A DNA stretch of 15,477 bases from an uncultured Christensenella sp. (lineage in GTDB: Bacteria; Bacillota; Clostridia; Christensenellales; DTU072): assembly GCA_905210905.1 (NCBI GenBank), contig CAJLYQ010000050.1:1-15477 (forward strand), in the 5' to 3' direction. Below, in pieces: positions 7,348 to 14,920 of the stretch; position 1 is the stretch's first letter, and each line of letters begins with the position of its first letter. The position numbers and the translations under genes were made by a program. The notes beneath the pieces are model-generated. The model saw nothing but the letters and a program-made list of their open reading frames with translations, ran no database searches and was not told where the DNA came from.

Positions 7348-8177
7348 AAATAGGAATTGTAAAAAACGGTTATTATTCGTCGCCTTCGCAAGAAGAACAA
7401 ATAAAGCGAATAAAAGACGAATGTGAAAAACGGGGTTGCGAAACGGTTGTTTATAAAAACGCTCGCCCCGTTTTTTCCGATACCGAATTCGATTTTACGA
7501 AAGCGATTTTTTTGGATAAAGACGTTTTTTTAGCAAAAGAAGCTGAAAACCGTGGCATAGTTTTGCTTAATTCCGCAAATGCGACCGAACTTGCCGACGA
7601 TAAGTGCAAAACTTATCTTGCGCTTGCGAAAGGCAACGTAAAACAACAAGAAACTTGTATAATTCCGAAAAAATATAACTATTTTCTTGACGAAAACTAC
7701 CTTAAAGAAGTCGCCGAAAGATTAGGCTATCCGCTCGTGGCGAAAAAAGGTTGCGGCTCGTTCGGTGAACAGGTTTATCTCGTAAAAAACTATAACGAAC
7801 TCATTGAAGCGGATAAAAAAATCGGAATAGAAAGCGGTTTATATCAAAAATTCCGTGCCCACAGCAAAGGGAAAAGCCTGCGGATAATAGTAGTCGGCGG
7901 AAAGGCGATAGGCGGAATTCGCTTGGAAAACGACCGCGACTTTCGGAGCAACGCTCATCTCGGCGGTGTGGGGACGATTGCGGAATTAAGACCCGAATTC
8001 GTATCCGAAGCGGAAAAAGCGGCGAAATTGCTTAACCTGAATTACTGCGGAGTCGATCTTTTTTGCGACGAACCCGTGGTAATAGAAGTTAATTCCAACG
8101 CTTTGTTTAACGAGTTCGAAAGAAAAACGGGAATAAACGTAGCGGAAAAAATAGTAGAAGAACTGCTTTCGCTTTAA
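7344..8177 (+). CDS. RimK-type ATP-grasp ligase
   Basis: The 277-residue cytoplasmic protein belongs to the RimK/LysX branch of the ATP-grasp superfamily. These enzymes use ATP to make an acyl-phosphate and join a carboxylate to an amine, for example adding glutamate to a protein or small molecule. Visible features are an N-terminal pre-ATP-grasp domain with NSANATELADDK (76-87), the ATP-binding strand LVAKKGCGSFGEQVYLV (131-147) with K134, LRIIVVGGKAIGGIRL (179-194), FRSNAHLGG (200-208), and the metal-binding end CGVDLF...VVIEVNSN with E248 and N250. The C-terminal FERKTGINVAEKIVEEL is typical of the family. The substrate cannot be read from sequence. Its ATG shares ATGA with the stop of the lipoprotein gene, so translation is probably coupled. 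A good terminator follows. RimK, LysX and coenzyme gamma-glutamyl ligases are all possible relatives. Confidence 0.88.
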   Translation: MKIGIVKNGYYSSPSQEEQIKRIKDECEKRGCETVVYKNARPVFSDTEFDFTKAIFLDKDVFLAKEAENRGIVLLNSANATELADDKCKTYLALAKGNVKQQETCIIPKKYNYFLDENYLKEVAERLGYPLVAKKGCGSFGEQVYLVKNYNELIEADKKIGIESGLYQKFRAHSKGKSLRIIVVGGKAIGGIRLENDRDFRSNAHLGGVGTIAELRPEFVSEAEKAAKLLNLNYCGVDLFCDEPVVIEVNSNALFNEFERKTGINVAEKIVEELLSL

Positions 8178-8191
8178 CGAAAAACGTAAGG

Positions 8192-8223
8192 GCGCGACGA
8201 TCTCGGAAAGGGCGGCGTCGCGC
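8192..8223. repeat. GC-rich inverted repeat between convergent operons
   Basis: GCGCGACG (8192-8199) pairs with CGTCGCGC (8216-8223) around a 16-nt spacer. Read on the minus strand, the stem is followed by a short linker and five Ts (complement of 8180-8184), so it may end the leucine operon, although the T-run begins about seven bases from the stem. On the plus strand no T-run follows directly. Confidence 0.4.
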
Positions 8224-8231
8224 GCACGAGA

Positions 8232-8263
8232 ACGGTCGGGGACTCCTGACCGTAATTTTTTTT
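8232..8263 (+). terminator. Intrinsic terminator of the topoisomerase-ligase operon
   Basis: A 9-bp stem, 8232-8240 with 8245-8253 (one G-T wobble), encloses a GACT tetraloop. It is followed by AA and eight Ts (8256-8263). The T-run touches the stop codon of the convergent S-component gene. The minus strand lacks a T-run here, so it acts in the plus direction only. Confidence 0.88.
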
Positions 8264-9053
8264 ATTTTGCGTGTTTTTTTCTCATCGTGAGAGAAAGAGT
8301 TTTTTTCACGGCGATTACGATTGCGGGGGTTAGAGCGGTACAAACGGTGGCTTCGATAACCGAATTTCCGCTTACGATAGCCATAATGTATTTTGTCGTT
8401 ATTGCGACGCCCGTCGAGAGAGTGGTTTCGCCGTAAAAAGCGTACATAAATCCGAGTACGCCGGCAGTGTTGGTCGCTACACCCATAAACGCCGCTATCG
8501 CGTATTTTATCGTATCGAGAATTTTAGGCGTGATTTTTTTCGCTTTTTCCGATTTATAGTTGATTTTCGAGAAAATAAGGTCAAAAAGTTTCATCGTAAA
8601 GAATACCACTATCGGCATCATTATACGAGGGAAAAACGTTATCATCGGGTTGGAGATAAACACCGGACTTAACAACCCCGGGCGCATCAAGTGAGTTATC
8701 AGCGACACGAATCCGAAAAACAAACCGCTTAAAATGCCGTTGAGAAGGCCTAAAAGTTCGGTGCAGATAAGTATTGCGATAATTTGCAGTACGGCGAGTT
8801 GAAGTACGCCTATGGACAAAGGGAAAATCGCAAAAAGGAGAATAAGCGCAGCAACGAGCGAGTTAAGCGCGATTATCTGCGACTTCGTATATTTTTTCCA
8901 TTCTCCGATAAACAAATCGGAAACTTTTTCTTTTTTTGTTTTTATCGTGATTTCCGCAGGGATAACCACAGGCTCTGTAAATTCGTCGGAATAGTTTTCC
9001 TCGGAAGAAAGACGGCTTTCCGCCGTTTCGGTGAGTTTTTTATCTTCGTTCAT
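8262..9053 (-). CDS. ECF transporter S component (substrate-binding membrane protein)
   Basis: The 263-residue protein is the membrane-embedded substrate-specificity subunit of an energy-coupling factor vitamin transporter; the shared ATPases and T component would be encoded elsewhere. Hydrophobic segments cover roughly 60-78, 80-98, 100-120, 130-160, 183-205 and 218-250. Features typical of the ECF S family are FFPRIMMPIVVFFTMKLFDLI (split around 140-160), GVATNTAGVLG (191-201) and the final helix SGNSVIEA...TPAIVIAV (228-249). About 55 acidic, hydrophilic residues precede the first helix, longer than usual for S components. The ATG lies nine bases after the leuB stop and its AGGAG (9060-9064 on the plus strand) overlaps that stop, so it is the last gene of the leucine operon. 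The substrate is unknown. Position suggests a leucine-pathway or pantothenate-related metabolite, which is inference only. Confidence 0.85.
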   Translation of the reverse strand: MNEDKKLTETAESRLSSEENYSDEFTEPVVIPAEITIKTKKEKVSDLFIGEWKKYTKSQIIALNSLVAALILLFAIFPLSIGVLQLAVLQIIAILICTELLGLLNGILSGLFFGFVSLITHLMRPGLLSPVFISNPMITFFPRIMMPIVVFFTMKLFDLIFSKINYKSEKAKKITPKILDTIKYAIAAFMGVATNTAGVLGFMYAFYGETTLSTGVAITTKYIMAIVSGNSVIEATVCTALTPAIVIAVKKTLSLTMRKKHAK

Positions 9054-9062
9054 TTTTTGCTC

Positions 9063-10133
9063 CTATACAATCAATTCTATTATTCGATCGGTAATTTCTG
9101 TCGTCGAGCAGAGTTTGTCGCCGTCTGAATAAATATCCGACGTGCGGTAGCCTTGTTTTAACGCTTGCTCAACCGCATTTCTTACAGCCAAACCTTCTTT
9201 TTCCATATCGAAACTGTCTTCGAGCATCATTGCCGCGGATAAAATCGTTCCGATAGGGTTGGCTTGCCCCGGCAAAAGGTCGGGAGCGGAACCGTGTATA
9301 GGTTCGTACAGTCCGAGCGCGGACTCGCCGAGAGAAGACGACGGAAGAAGTCCGATGCTCCCGGTAAGCGCGCTTGCAAGGTCGCTCAGTATGTCGCCGA
9401 ACATATTACTCGTTACGATAACGTCGAATTGCGACGGATTTTTCGCTATTTGCATAGCCGCGTTGTCTACTAGCATATCTTCGGTAGCGACAAAAGGATA
9501 ATCCTGCGCCACGTCGTGAAAAACGTACCGCCACAACCTGCTCGATTCGAGTACGTTCGCTTTGTCTATGCTCGTTACTTTCCGTCCGCGCTTCATCGCA
9601 AGTTCAAACGCAACCCTTACTATTCTTTCTATCTCGATCTCCGAATAACATTCCGTATCGTACGCTTCGCGCCCGAGCGCGCCTTTGCGATAGCCCCTTT
9701 CGCCGAAATATATTCCGCCGATAAGTTCTCTCACGATAACGAGATCGAACCCTTTTTCCGCTATGTCGCGCCGCAAAGGACTTCTGTCGCTAAGCATAGG
9801 ATAAAGTTTCGCAGGGCGCACGTTTGCGTACACTTTTAAGGCTTTGCGGATACCCAAAAGTCCTTTTTCCGGTCGGAGAGCGGAAGGGAGATCGTCCCAT
9901 TTTTTACCGCCGACCGCGCCGAGAAGAACGGCGTCGGATTTAAGGCAGGTTTCCACACTGCTTTCGGGCAGGGGAGTACCGAATTTGTCGACGGCGTTTC
10001 CGCCCATCGGAGCGTCGGAAAAACTAAAATTATGTCCGTATTTTGCGGCAACGCTTTCAAGAACGCGCACCGCGTTTTCCACGATTTCCGGACCGATGCC
10101 GTCGCCTTTAATGAGAGCGATTTTTTTATTCAT
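9063..10133 (-). CDS. leuB: 3-isopropylmalate dehydrogenase
   Basis: This NAD-dependent enzyme oxidises and decarboxylates 3-isopropylmalate to 2-oxoisocaproate, the last carbon-skeleton step of leucine biosynthesis. The 356-residue length is standard. Motifs seen are GDGIGPEIV (10-18), RPEKGLLGIRK (87-97), VRELIGGIYFGE (134-145), the catalytic-lysine motif SIDKANVL (188-195), the Mg-binding MFGDILSD (244-251) and the adenine-nucleotide-binding EPIHGSAPD (277-285), which includes the GSAPD typical of leucine-type rather than isocitrate-type dehydrogenases. An upstream in-frame start at 10172 would extend far into leuD. ATG 10133 is preferred because GGAGG lies at 10139-10143 (minus strand) and the protein begins MNKKIALIKGDG as family members do. 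It overlaps the end of leuD by 8 bp, and the S-component gene follows after 9 bp. Confidence 0.96.
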   Translation of the reverse strand: MNKKIALIKGDGIGPEIVENAVRVLESVAAKYGHNFSFSDAPMGGNAVDKFGTPLPESSVETCLKSDAVLLGAVGGKKWDDLPSALRPEKGLLGIRKALKVYANVRPAKLYPMLSDRSPLRRDIAEKGFDLVIVRELIGGIYFGERGYRKGALGREAYDTECYSEIEIERIVRVAFELAMKRGRKVTSIDKANVLESSRLWRYVFHDVAQDYPFVATEDMLVDNAAMQIAKNPSQFDVIVTSNMFGDILSDLASALTGSIGLLPSSSLGESALGLYEPIHGSAPDLLPGQANPIGTILSAAMMLEDSFDMEKEGLAVRNAVEQALKQGYRTSDIYSDGDKLCSTTEITDRIIELIV

Positions 10134-10614
10134 TTTTACCTCCGAATTCTTCGATACAGTTAAGCAGTCCACCTTTTTCCACGATTTTACGAATAAACGG
10201 CGGGAAAGGCGTTCCCGTATAGGTTTTCCCCGTGGTTAAGTCCGTTACGACGCCGCTTTTTACGTCGACGGACAGTTCGTCGTCTTCCTTGATTTCTCTT
10301 GCCGCCTCGGGCGATTCGATGATGTAAAGCCCTATGTTTATGGCGTTTCGATAAAAAATTCTTGCAAAACTCTCGGCAATAACGCAATAAACGCCGCTCG
10401 CCTTGATCGCCAAAGGAGCGTGTTCTCTGCTAGAACCGCAACCGAAGTTTTTGCCGCCTACGATTACGTCGCCGTTTCGTACGCGCGAAGGGAAAGTCGG
10501 ATCGACGTCCTCCATACAGTGCGAGGCGAGATGGCTTTGATCGGACGAGTTAAGATAACGCGCCGGAATGATAAGATCGGTGTTTACGTCGTCGCCGTAT
10601 TTGAATACTTTCAT
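10126..10614 (-). CDS. leuD: 3-isopropylmalate dehydratase small subunit
   Basis: The small subunit pairs with LeuC to isomerise 2-isopropylmalate to 3-isopropylmalate. At 162 residues it is the short form common in Clostridia and archaea, not the roughly 200-residue enterobacterial form. It carries GDDVNTDLIIPARYL (7-21), the substrate-binding loop NFGCGSSREHAPLAIKASG (56-74) and SFARIFYRNAINIGL (82-96). An in-frame start 12 codons upstream would read into leuC; ATG 10614 has AAGGAGA at the right distance and gives the usual MKVFKYGDDV start. The gap to leuC is 11 bp, and the end overlaps leuB by 8 bp, so translation of the three genes is tightly linked. Confidence 0.96.
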   Translation of the reverse strand: MKVFKYGDDVNTDLIIPARYLNSSDQSHLASHCMEDVDPTFPSRVRNGDVIVGGKNFGCGSSREHAPLAIKASGVYCVIAESFARIFYRNAINIGLYIIESPEAAREIKEDDELSVDVKSGVVTDLTTGKTYTGTPFPPFIRKIVEKGGLLNCIEEFGGKNE

Positions 10615-10625
10615 TTTTTTTCTCC

Positions 10626-11885
10626 TTAATCGAGTTCGCACGGACAGCAAATTTTACCTGCAACCGCACTCGCCGCCGCTACCGCAGGACTTGCTAGATA
10701 AATTTTGCTCGTTACGTCGCCCATTCTGCCCACAAAATTACGGTTCGTCGTGGATACGCAAACTTCGTTCGAAGCAAGTATCCCCATATGACCGCCCAGA
10801 CACGCTCCGCAAGTCGGAGTGGAAACCACACCGCCCGCTTCTATTATCGTGCGGACGTAACCTTTTTCGATCGCTTGTAAATAAACGTCCTGCGTCGCAG
10901 GAATAACGATGAGCCTTACGCCGTCGCAAACTTTTCGGCCGCGCAAAACTTCGGCTGCCGCCGCAAGGTCTTCGAGCCGTCCGTTCGTGCAACTCCCGAT
11001 CAAAGCCTGATCGATATAAACCGGCTCGGACAAGGGGAGAGTACGGGCGTTTGACGGCAAATGCGGAAACGCAACCGTCGGACGAAGTGCGGATAAGTCG
11101 ATATCAATCGTACGCTCGTAAACGGCGTCTTCGTCGGAGAAAAGGGGAACGAATCCGTCCGCTCTGCCGTTTTCATACTCGGCGGTAACGTCGTCGTAAG
11201 GAAAAATCCCGTTCTTCGCTCCGCACTCGATTGCCATATTGCAAATCGTAAAACGATCGTCCATCGAAAGACTTTTTACCCCTTCGCCGCAAAATTCGAG
11301 CGTTTTGTAAAGCGCGCCGTCCACGCCCAAAATGCCGATTAAATGCAAAATCACGTCTTTTCCGCAAACGTAACCGCTTTTTTTGCCGTGCAGCACGACT
11401 TTTATCTGAGAAGGAACTCTGAGCCAGACTTTACCGGTCGCCATCGCCATAGCCATATCGGTAGAACCGACCCCCGTGGAAAACGCCGACAACGCCCCGT
11501 ATGTGCAGGTGTGCGAGTCCGCTCCGATTACGACGAAAGAAGTCTTTACGATGCCTTGCTCGGGCAAAAGCGCGTGCTCGATACCCATTTTGCCGACGTC
11601 GTAAAAATGTTTGAGAGAATGTTTTTTCGCAAAGTTACGACAAACTTTGCACTGCTCTGCGCTTTTTACGTCCTTGTTCGGAGTAAAATGATCCAAAACG
11701 ATAGCAATTTTGTCTTTGTCGAAAACTTTGTCACAACCCGCTTTTTCCAGTTCGCGGATAGCAACCGGCGACGTAATGTCGTTGCCGAGAACCATATCTA
11801 AGTCGGCAAGTATAAGTTGCCCGGCGGAAATCGACGGTAAATGCGCCGCTTTCATCAGTAGTTTTTCCGTGACGGTATAGCCCAT
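10626..11885 (-). CDS. leuC: 3-isopropylmalate dehydratase large subunit
   Basis: This is the 4Fe-4S aconitase-family large subunit of isopropylmalate isomerase, acting with LeuD. The 419-residue length is that of the LeuC type that pairs with short LeuD proteins (homoaconitase-like subfamily). The three cluster cysteines are C299 in IGSCTNGR and C359 and C362 in CGACLGGH. Other hallmarks are LDHFTPNKD (64-72), GADSHTCTYGALSAFSTGVGSTD (within 121-143) and the C-terminal TTNRNFVGRMGD (379-390) with LASPAVAAASAV. The ATG follows the leuA stop with no gap. Its GGAGGA ribosome binding site is formed by the final Glu codons of leuA. Confidence 0.97.
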   Translation of the reverse strand: MGYTVTEKLLMKAAHLPSISAGQLILADLDMVLGNDITSPVAIRELEKAGCDKVFDKDKIAIVLDHFTPNKDVKSAEQCKVCRNFAKKHSLKHFYDVGKMGIEHALLPEQGIVKTSFVVIGADSHTCTYGALSAFSTGVGSTDMAMAMATGKVWLRVPSQIKVVLHGKKSGYVCGKDVILHLIGILGVDGALYKTLEFCGEGVKSLSMDDRFTICNMAIECGAKNGIFPYDDVTAEYENGRADGFVPLFSDEDAVYERTIDIDLSALRPTVAFPHLPSNARTLPLSEPVYIDQALIGSCTNGRLEDLAAAAEVLRGRKVCDGVRLIVIPATQDVYLQAIEKGYVRTIIEAGGVVSTPTCGACLGGHMGILASNEVCVSTTNRNFVGRMGDVTSKIYLASPAVAAASAVAGKICCPCELD

Positions 11886-13403
11886 TTATTCCTCCATCAT
11901 ATCGAAAAGTTTGTTGCATCCGTTAAGATACGCGCGAATACTTGCTTCAACCGTGTCGGTGGAAATTCCGCGCCCCGTCGCTTCTTCGCCGTTATAACTA
12001 AGCCTGAGCGTCGCCGCGCCGACTGCGTCTTCACCCTCGGTAATGGCGTTTACCGACCAGTCGTCGAGTTTGAAATCGTACCCGATGATACGGTTGATCG
12101 TCTTAAACGCCGCGTCCAAAGGTCCGTCGCCCGTGCAGGTGTCCGCTTCTTTAACGCCGTCTTTGGTTTTTAAGGTGATGGAAGCCATCGCCGTGCCGCA
12201 AATCGTCGTTATGCCGTAGTTAAGAAGAGTGTATTTTTTCTCAACCTGCGTTGTGTTCGTGTGCGTAACGAGATAACTGATGTCCTTGTACGTGACGTAC
12301 TTTTTCTTGTCCGCTATCTCTTTGAACCGTGAGAAAAGTATGCCGAGTTCTTCGTTCGTTACACGAACGTTCATTCCTTCGAGAAAATCGCGGAACGCGT
12401 GCTTTCCGCTGTGCTTTCCGAGCACTATGTCGTTTTGAATTATGCCAAGCGTTTCCGGCGTGATAATCTCGTAGGTCGCCGGGTTGGATAAAACGCCGTG
12501 CTGATGTATTCCGCTCTCGTGCAGAAATGCGTTCTTCCCCACAAGCGGTTTCGTCGGATGAATTTTAACGCCGGTAATAGAACTAAGAAGTAAAGAAACG
12601 GGGTAAATCTGCGTGGTAACGATATTCGTTTCCGCTCCGTAATGATCTTTGCGCACGTTTAACGCCATCACCACTTCTTCGAGAGCCGCGTTTCCCGCAC
12701 GCTCGCCGATACCGTTTACCGTAACTTCCGCCTGTCTCGCTCCGCCTTCGATCGCCGCAAGCGTGTTCGCCGCCGCGAGCCCTAAATCGTTGTGACAGTG
12801 CGTTGCAAAAATAACGTTTTCCGCACCCTTAACGTGCGAAATAAGATACCCAAACAATTCCTTAATCTCTTCCGGGAAAGAGTACCCCACCGTGTCGGGA
12901 ATATTTATCGTGGTCGCTCCCGACGCGACTGCGGCGTCGATTACGCGCACGAGAAAATCCTTGTCCGAGCGAGTGGCGTCCTCGCACGAAAACTGTACGT
13001 CTTCAAACAATGTGCGAGCATAGGACACCGTTTCGGTAACGAGAGAAACAACTTCGTCTTCGCTCATTTTAAGTTTGTATTGCATATGCAGGGGGCTTGT
13101 GGAAACAAAAAGATGAATACGCGGTTTTTTTGCAGCGTTTTTTAACGCCTTGTAAGAAATATCCACGTCTTCCTTTTTGCAACGGGCAAGACCGCACACC
13201 GTGCACTTCGTGACCGCTTCGGCAATCTCTTTTACAGAAGCGAAATCGCCCGCGCTGGAAGCGGCAAACCCTGCCTCGATTACGTCTACGCCGAGTTTTT
13301 CCAGGTTTAAGGCAAGTTCGAGTTTTTCCGAACTGTGCATACTGTTCCCGGGCGCTTGCTCGCCGTCGCGTAATGTCGTATCGAAGATAATCAGTTTTTT
13401 CAT
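11886..13403 (-). CDS. leuA: 2-isopropylmalate synthase
   Basis: The enzyme condenses acetyl-CoA with 2-oxoisovalerate to give 2-isopropylmalate, the committed step to leucine. The 505-residue length includes the TIM-barrel catalytic domain and the C-terminal leucine-sensing domain (about 395-500). Seen are TTLRDGEQAPG (9-19) with R12 and D13, the metal-binding THCHNDLGLA (201-210) with H202 and H204, NGIGERAGNAALEE (230-243), HESGIHQHG (295-303), LGKHSGKHA (328-336) and, in the regulatory domain, GDGPLDAAF (425-433). With that domain intact, feedback inhibition by leucine is expected. AAGGTGA lies just upstream of ATG 13403. It is the first gene of the operon; homocitrate or citramalate synthase are less likely given the linked leuCDB. 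Confidence 0.97.
   Translation of the reverse strand: MKKLIIFDTTLRDGEQAPGNSMHSSEKLELALNLEKLGVDVIEAGFAASSAGDFASVKEIAEAVTKCTVCGLARCKKEDVDISYKALKNAAKKPRIHLFVSTSPLHMQYKLKMSEDEVVSLVTETVSYARTLFEDVQFSCEDATRSDKDFLVRVIDAAVASGATTINIPDTVGYSFPEEIKELFGYLISHVKGAENVIFATHCHNDLGLAAANTLAAIEGGARQAEVTVNGIGERAGNAALEEVVMALNVRKDHYGAETNIVTTQIYPVSLLLSSITGVKIHPTKPLVGKNAFLHESGIHQHGVLSNPATYEIITPETLGIIQNDIVLGKHSGKHAFRDFLEGMNVRVTNEELGILFSRFKEIADKKKYVTYKDISYLVTHTNTTQVEKKYTLLNYGITTICGTAMASITLKTKDGVKEADTCTGDGPLDAAFKTINRIIGYDFKLDDWSVNAITEGEDAVGAATLRLSYNGEEATGRGISTDTVEASIRAYLNGCNKLFDMMEE
11890..11895 (-). promoter_or_regulatory. Ribosome binding site of leuC inside the leuA coding end
   Basis: GGAGGA on the minus strand is encoded by the last two glutamate codons of leuA, four bases before the leuC ATG. 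With TAA directly next to ATG, this favours coupled reinitiation. Confidence 0.75.
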
Positions 13404-13440
13404 CGTTTCACCTTGATTTTTTCGTAAATATTATTTTATA

Positions 13441-13470
13441 ATTATAACAAAACGAAGAAAACGTTGTCAA
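13441..13470 (-). promoter_or_regulatory. Sigma-A-type promoter of the leucine operon
   Basis: On the minus strand, TTGACA (13470-13465) is followed by 18 bp and TATAAT (13446-13441). Transcription would start near 13434, leaving about 30 nt before leuA. That is too short for a T-box, a leucine leader peptide or a riboswitch. Control would have to be by a repressor or activator at the promoter, or by enzyme feedback. Confidence 0.85.
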
Positions 13471-13476
13471 ACCTAA

Positions 13477-13505
13477 TTGAATAAAGGCAAAAACTTAATT
13501 AAATT
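13477..13505 (+). promoter_or_regulatory. Weak candidate promoter of the glycerate-kinase-like gene
   Basis: TTGAAT (13477-13482) and TAAATT (13500-13505) are 17 bp apart on the plus strand. Both boxes depart from consensus. A palindrome TTAATTAA (13495-13502) overlaps the -10. The start of the boxes lies just outside the leucine -35, so the two promoters are back to back. Confidence 0.3.
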
Positions 13506-13538
13506 CAGGCGAAGAACGGACGAAAGAAAAGGTGAAAA

Positions 13539-14612
13539 ATGAAGATATTTGTATTGATTGACGCAAGAAACGGTAACGTAGACGTCGAAGACGTAAAATT
13601 CGAAACGGAAAAGGGAATAAAAACCGCTTTTCCCGATGCGGAAACAGAGTACGCGATAGCAGACGGAAGAAACGAGAACAAAACCGATTTTATCGCTAAA
13701 TCCCTAGGCGGCAAGATCTTAGGCGGTAAAGTCTACGACGGCAACTTTTTCGTTAAAAACGCAAGTTACGGCGTTTGCGACGATACGGCGATTATCTCGG
13801 TCGCGGACTCTTCGGGGTTAAAAGACGTTATGATTAAAGACCCCGGCTATGCCACGAGTTACGGCTTAGGTCAGCAAATTTCGAGCGCGTTTAAGGTAGG
13901 GAAAACGAAAATAAACGTATTCTTGGACGGCGGCGCAAGCAACGATTGCGGAGCGGGCGCGGCGGCGGCTCTCGGCGCAAAATTCTACGACGAAGAAAAT
14001 AAAGAGTTCGTCCCCACGGGCGCAAGTTTGGGAAAAGTAAGAAAAATCGACCTTAGCGGCTTGGACGAAAGAATAAATAAAACCGAATTCGTCGCTTTTT
14101 CCGACGAAAACGTAGAGTTGACCGGGCAAAACGGGTGCGCCTTTACCACTGCCAAAAATAAAGGCGCAAAGAAAGAAAAAATGCAAATCAAACTCGAAGA
14201 AAATATGAAAGAATATTTGAAAAACGATATTTTCGACGAACTCGACTTAAACGAAAAAGGTTTGGGAAACGGCGGCGGACTCGGACTTTTCGTTAAAACC
14301 GTTTTGAAAGGCGATTTAATTAGTACCGAACGGTGGGCGAAAACCAAAGCAGAAGACTTTATAGAAAAGAAAACGAAGGAAACCGACTTAATCTTGTGTT
14401 TAACGACGAATTCGATGAGCGAAAAGCAAAGTCTGTTCGACCTTATTAAGAACGAATATAAAGAAAAATCTTTTTCTTCGGGAAAATTATTTTGCGAAAT
14501 AAATATGGATAATCGAGCAGAAACGAGCGAATCTCTTTCTAAAATAATTACGGAAAACTTAAGAAAAAATATAAGTATCGATTTTTTAGATAATACCGTA
14601 AATTCCGAATAA
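13539..14612 (+). CDS. Degenerate glycerate kinase-family protein
   Basis: The 357-residue protein is recognisable as a GlxK/GarK-type glycerate kinase by TEKGIKTAFPDAETEYAIADG (within 23-43), ATSYGLGQQI (105-114) and GGASNDCGAGAAAALGAKF (131-149). Members are usually about 375-380 residues and phosphorylate glycerate with ATP. Here most signature motifs are altered. The N-terminal DSFKG is DARNG (8-12), ADGGEGT is ADGRNEN (41-47), the glutamate in the AVIEMA strand is serine (AIISVA, 84-89), GGSATVDGG is GGASNDCGA, the NPL.G segment is VELTGQNG (192-199), and TGEGRIDSQT has become LTTNSMSEKQ (288-297). Activity is therefore doubtful, though the frame is intact, suggesting selection for another role. 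AAGGTGA (13529-13535) supports the start. It is divergent from leuA and looks monocistronic. The last 80 residues are AT-rich and barely resemble the family. Confidence 0.8.
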   Translation: MKIFVLIDARNGNVDVEDVKFETEKGIKTAFPDAETEYAIADGRNENKTDFIAKSLGGKILGGKVYDGNFFVKNASYGVCDDTAIISVADSSGLKDVMIKDPGYATSYGLGQQISSAFKVGKTKINVFLDGGASNDCGAGAAAALGAKFYDEENKEFVPTGASLGKVRKIDLSGLDERINKTEFVAFSDENVELTGQNGCAFTTAKNKGAKKEKMQIKLEENMKEYLKNDIFDELDLNEKGLGNGGGLGLFVKTVLKGDLISTERWAKTKAEDFIEKKTKETDLILCLTTNSMSEKQSLFDLIKNEYKEKSFSSGKLFCEINMDNRAETSESLSKIITENLRKNISIDFLDNTVNSE

Positions 14613-14736
14613 AAAACCATATCGGAGAAAAGAAAAACAAAAGTCAATAATAGTTCTCGGATCGCAAATTTCGTATCGCACGAAGAGCCGATAAGAAGCG
14701 GATAAAACTTTTGCTCATAAAATTAGACGGAAACAG

Positions 14737-14765
14737 TTGCAAAAACGAGAAACGTAGGTTATAAT
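14737..14765 (+). promoter_or_regulatory. Sigma-A-type promoter of tRNA-Ser
   Basis: TTGCAA (14737-14742), a 17-bp spacer and consensus TATAAT (14760-14765) lie about 60 bp before the tRNA. Apart from this, nothing was recognised in the 14613-14824 gap. No terminator is evident for the preceding gene. Confidence 0.75.
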
Positions 14766-14824
14766 AGTAGGGCTTAACAAGGGAAACCTTTTTTCGAGCA
14801 ACAACTTAATAACAAAACAATTAC

Positions 14825-14916
14825 GGAGTGGTATCGAAGTGGTCGTAACGAGCACGACTGGAAATCGTGTTGTCGTGATGAGCGGCACGCGGGTTCGAAT
14901 CCCGCCCACTCCGCCA
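14825..14916 (+). tRNA. tRNA-Ser (anticodon GGA)
   Basis: A complete class II tRNA. The acceptor stem pairs GGAGTGG (14825-14831) with CCACTCC (14906-14912), with discriminator G and an encoded CCA (14914-14916). The anticodon stem is CACGA/TCGTG, with loop CTGGAAA and anticodon GGA at 14860-14862, reading UCC and UCU. The T arm is GCGGG-TTCGAAT-CCCGC. The long variable arm between 14870 and 14888 is the serine hallmark. Confidence 0.97.
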
Positions 14917-14920
14917 AGTG

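Noticed and set aside
10134..10172. A longer leuB starting at 10172
   Set aside because: The extension reads through the end of leuD and has no homology to LeuB. ATG 10133 has GGAGG at proper spacing.
10615..10650. A longer leuD starting at 10650
   Set aside because: The extra 12 residues are basic and read into leuC. ATG 10614 has a good ribosome binding site and the conserved start.
13404..13440. T-box or leucine leader peptide before leuA
   Set aside because: The predicted leader is about 30 nt, with no run of leucine codons and no hairpin.
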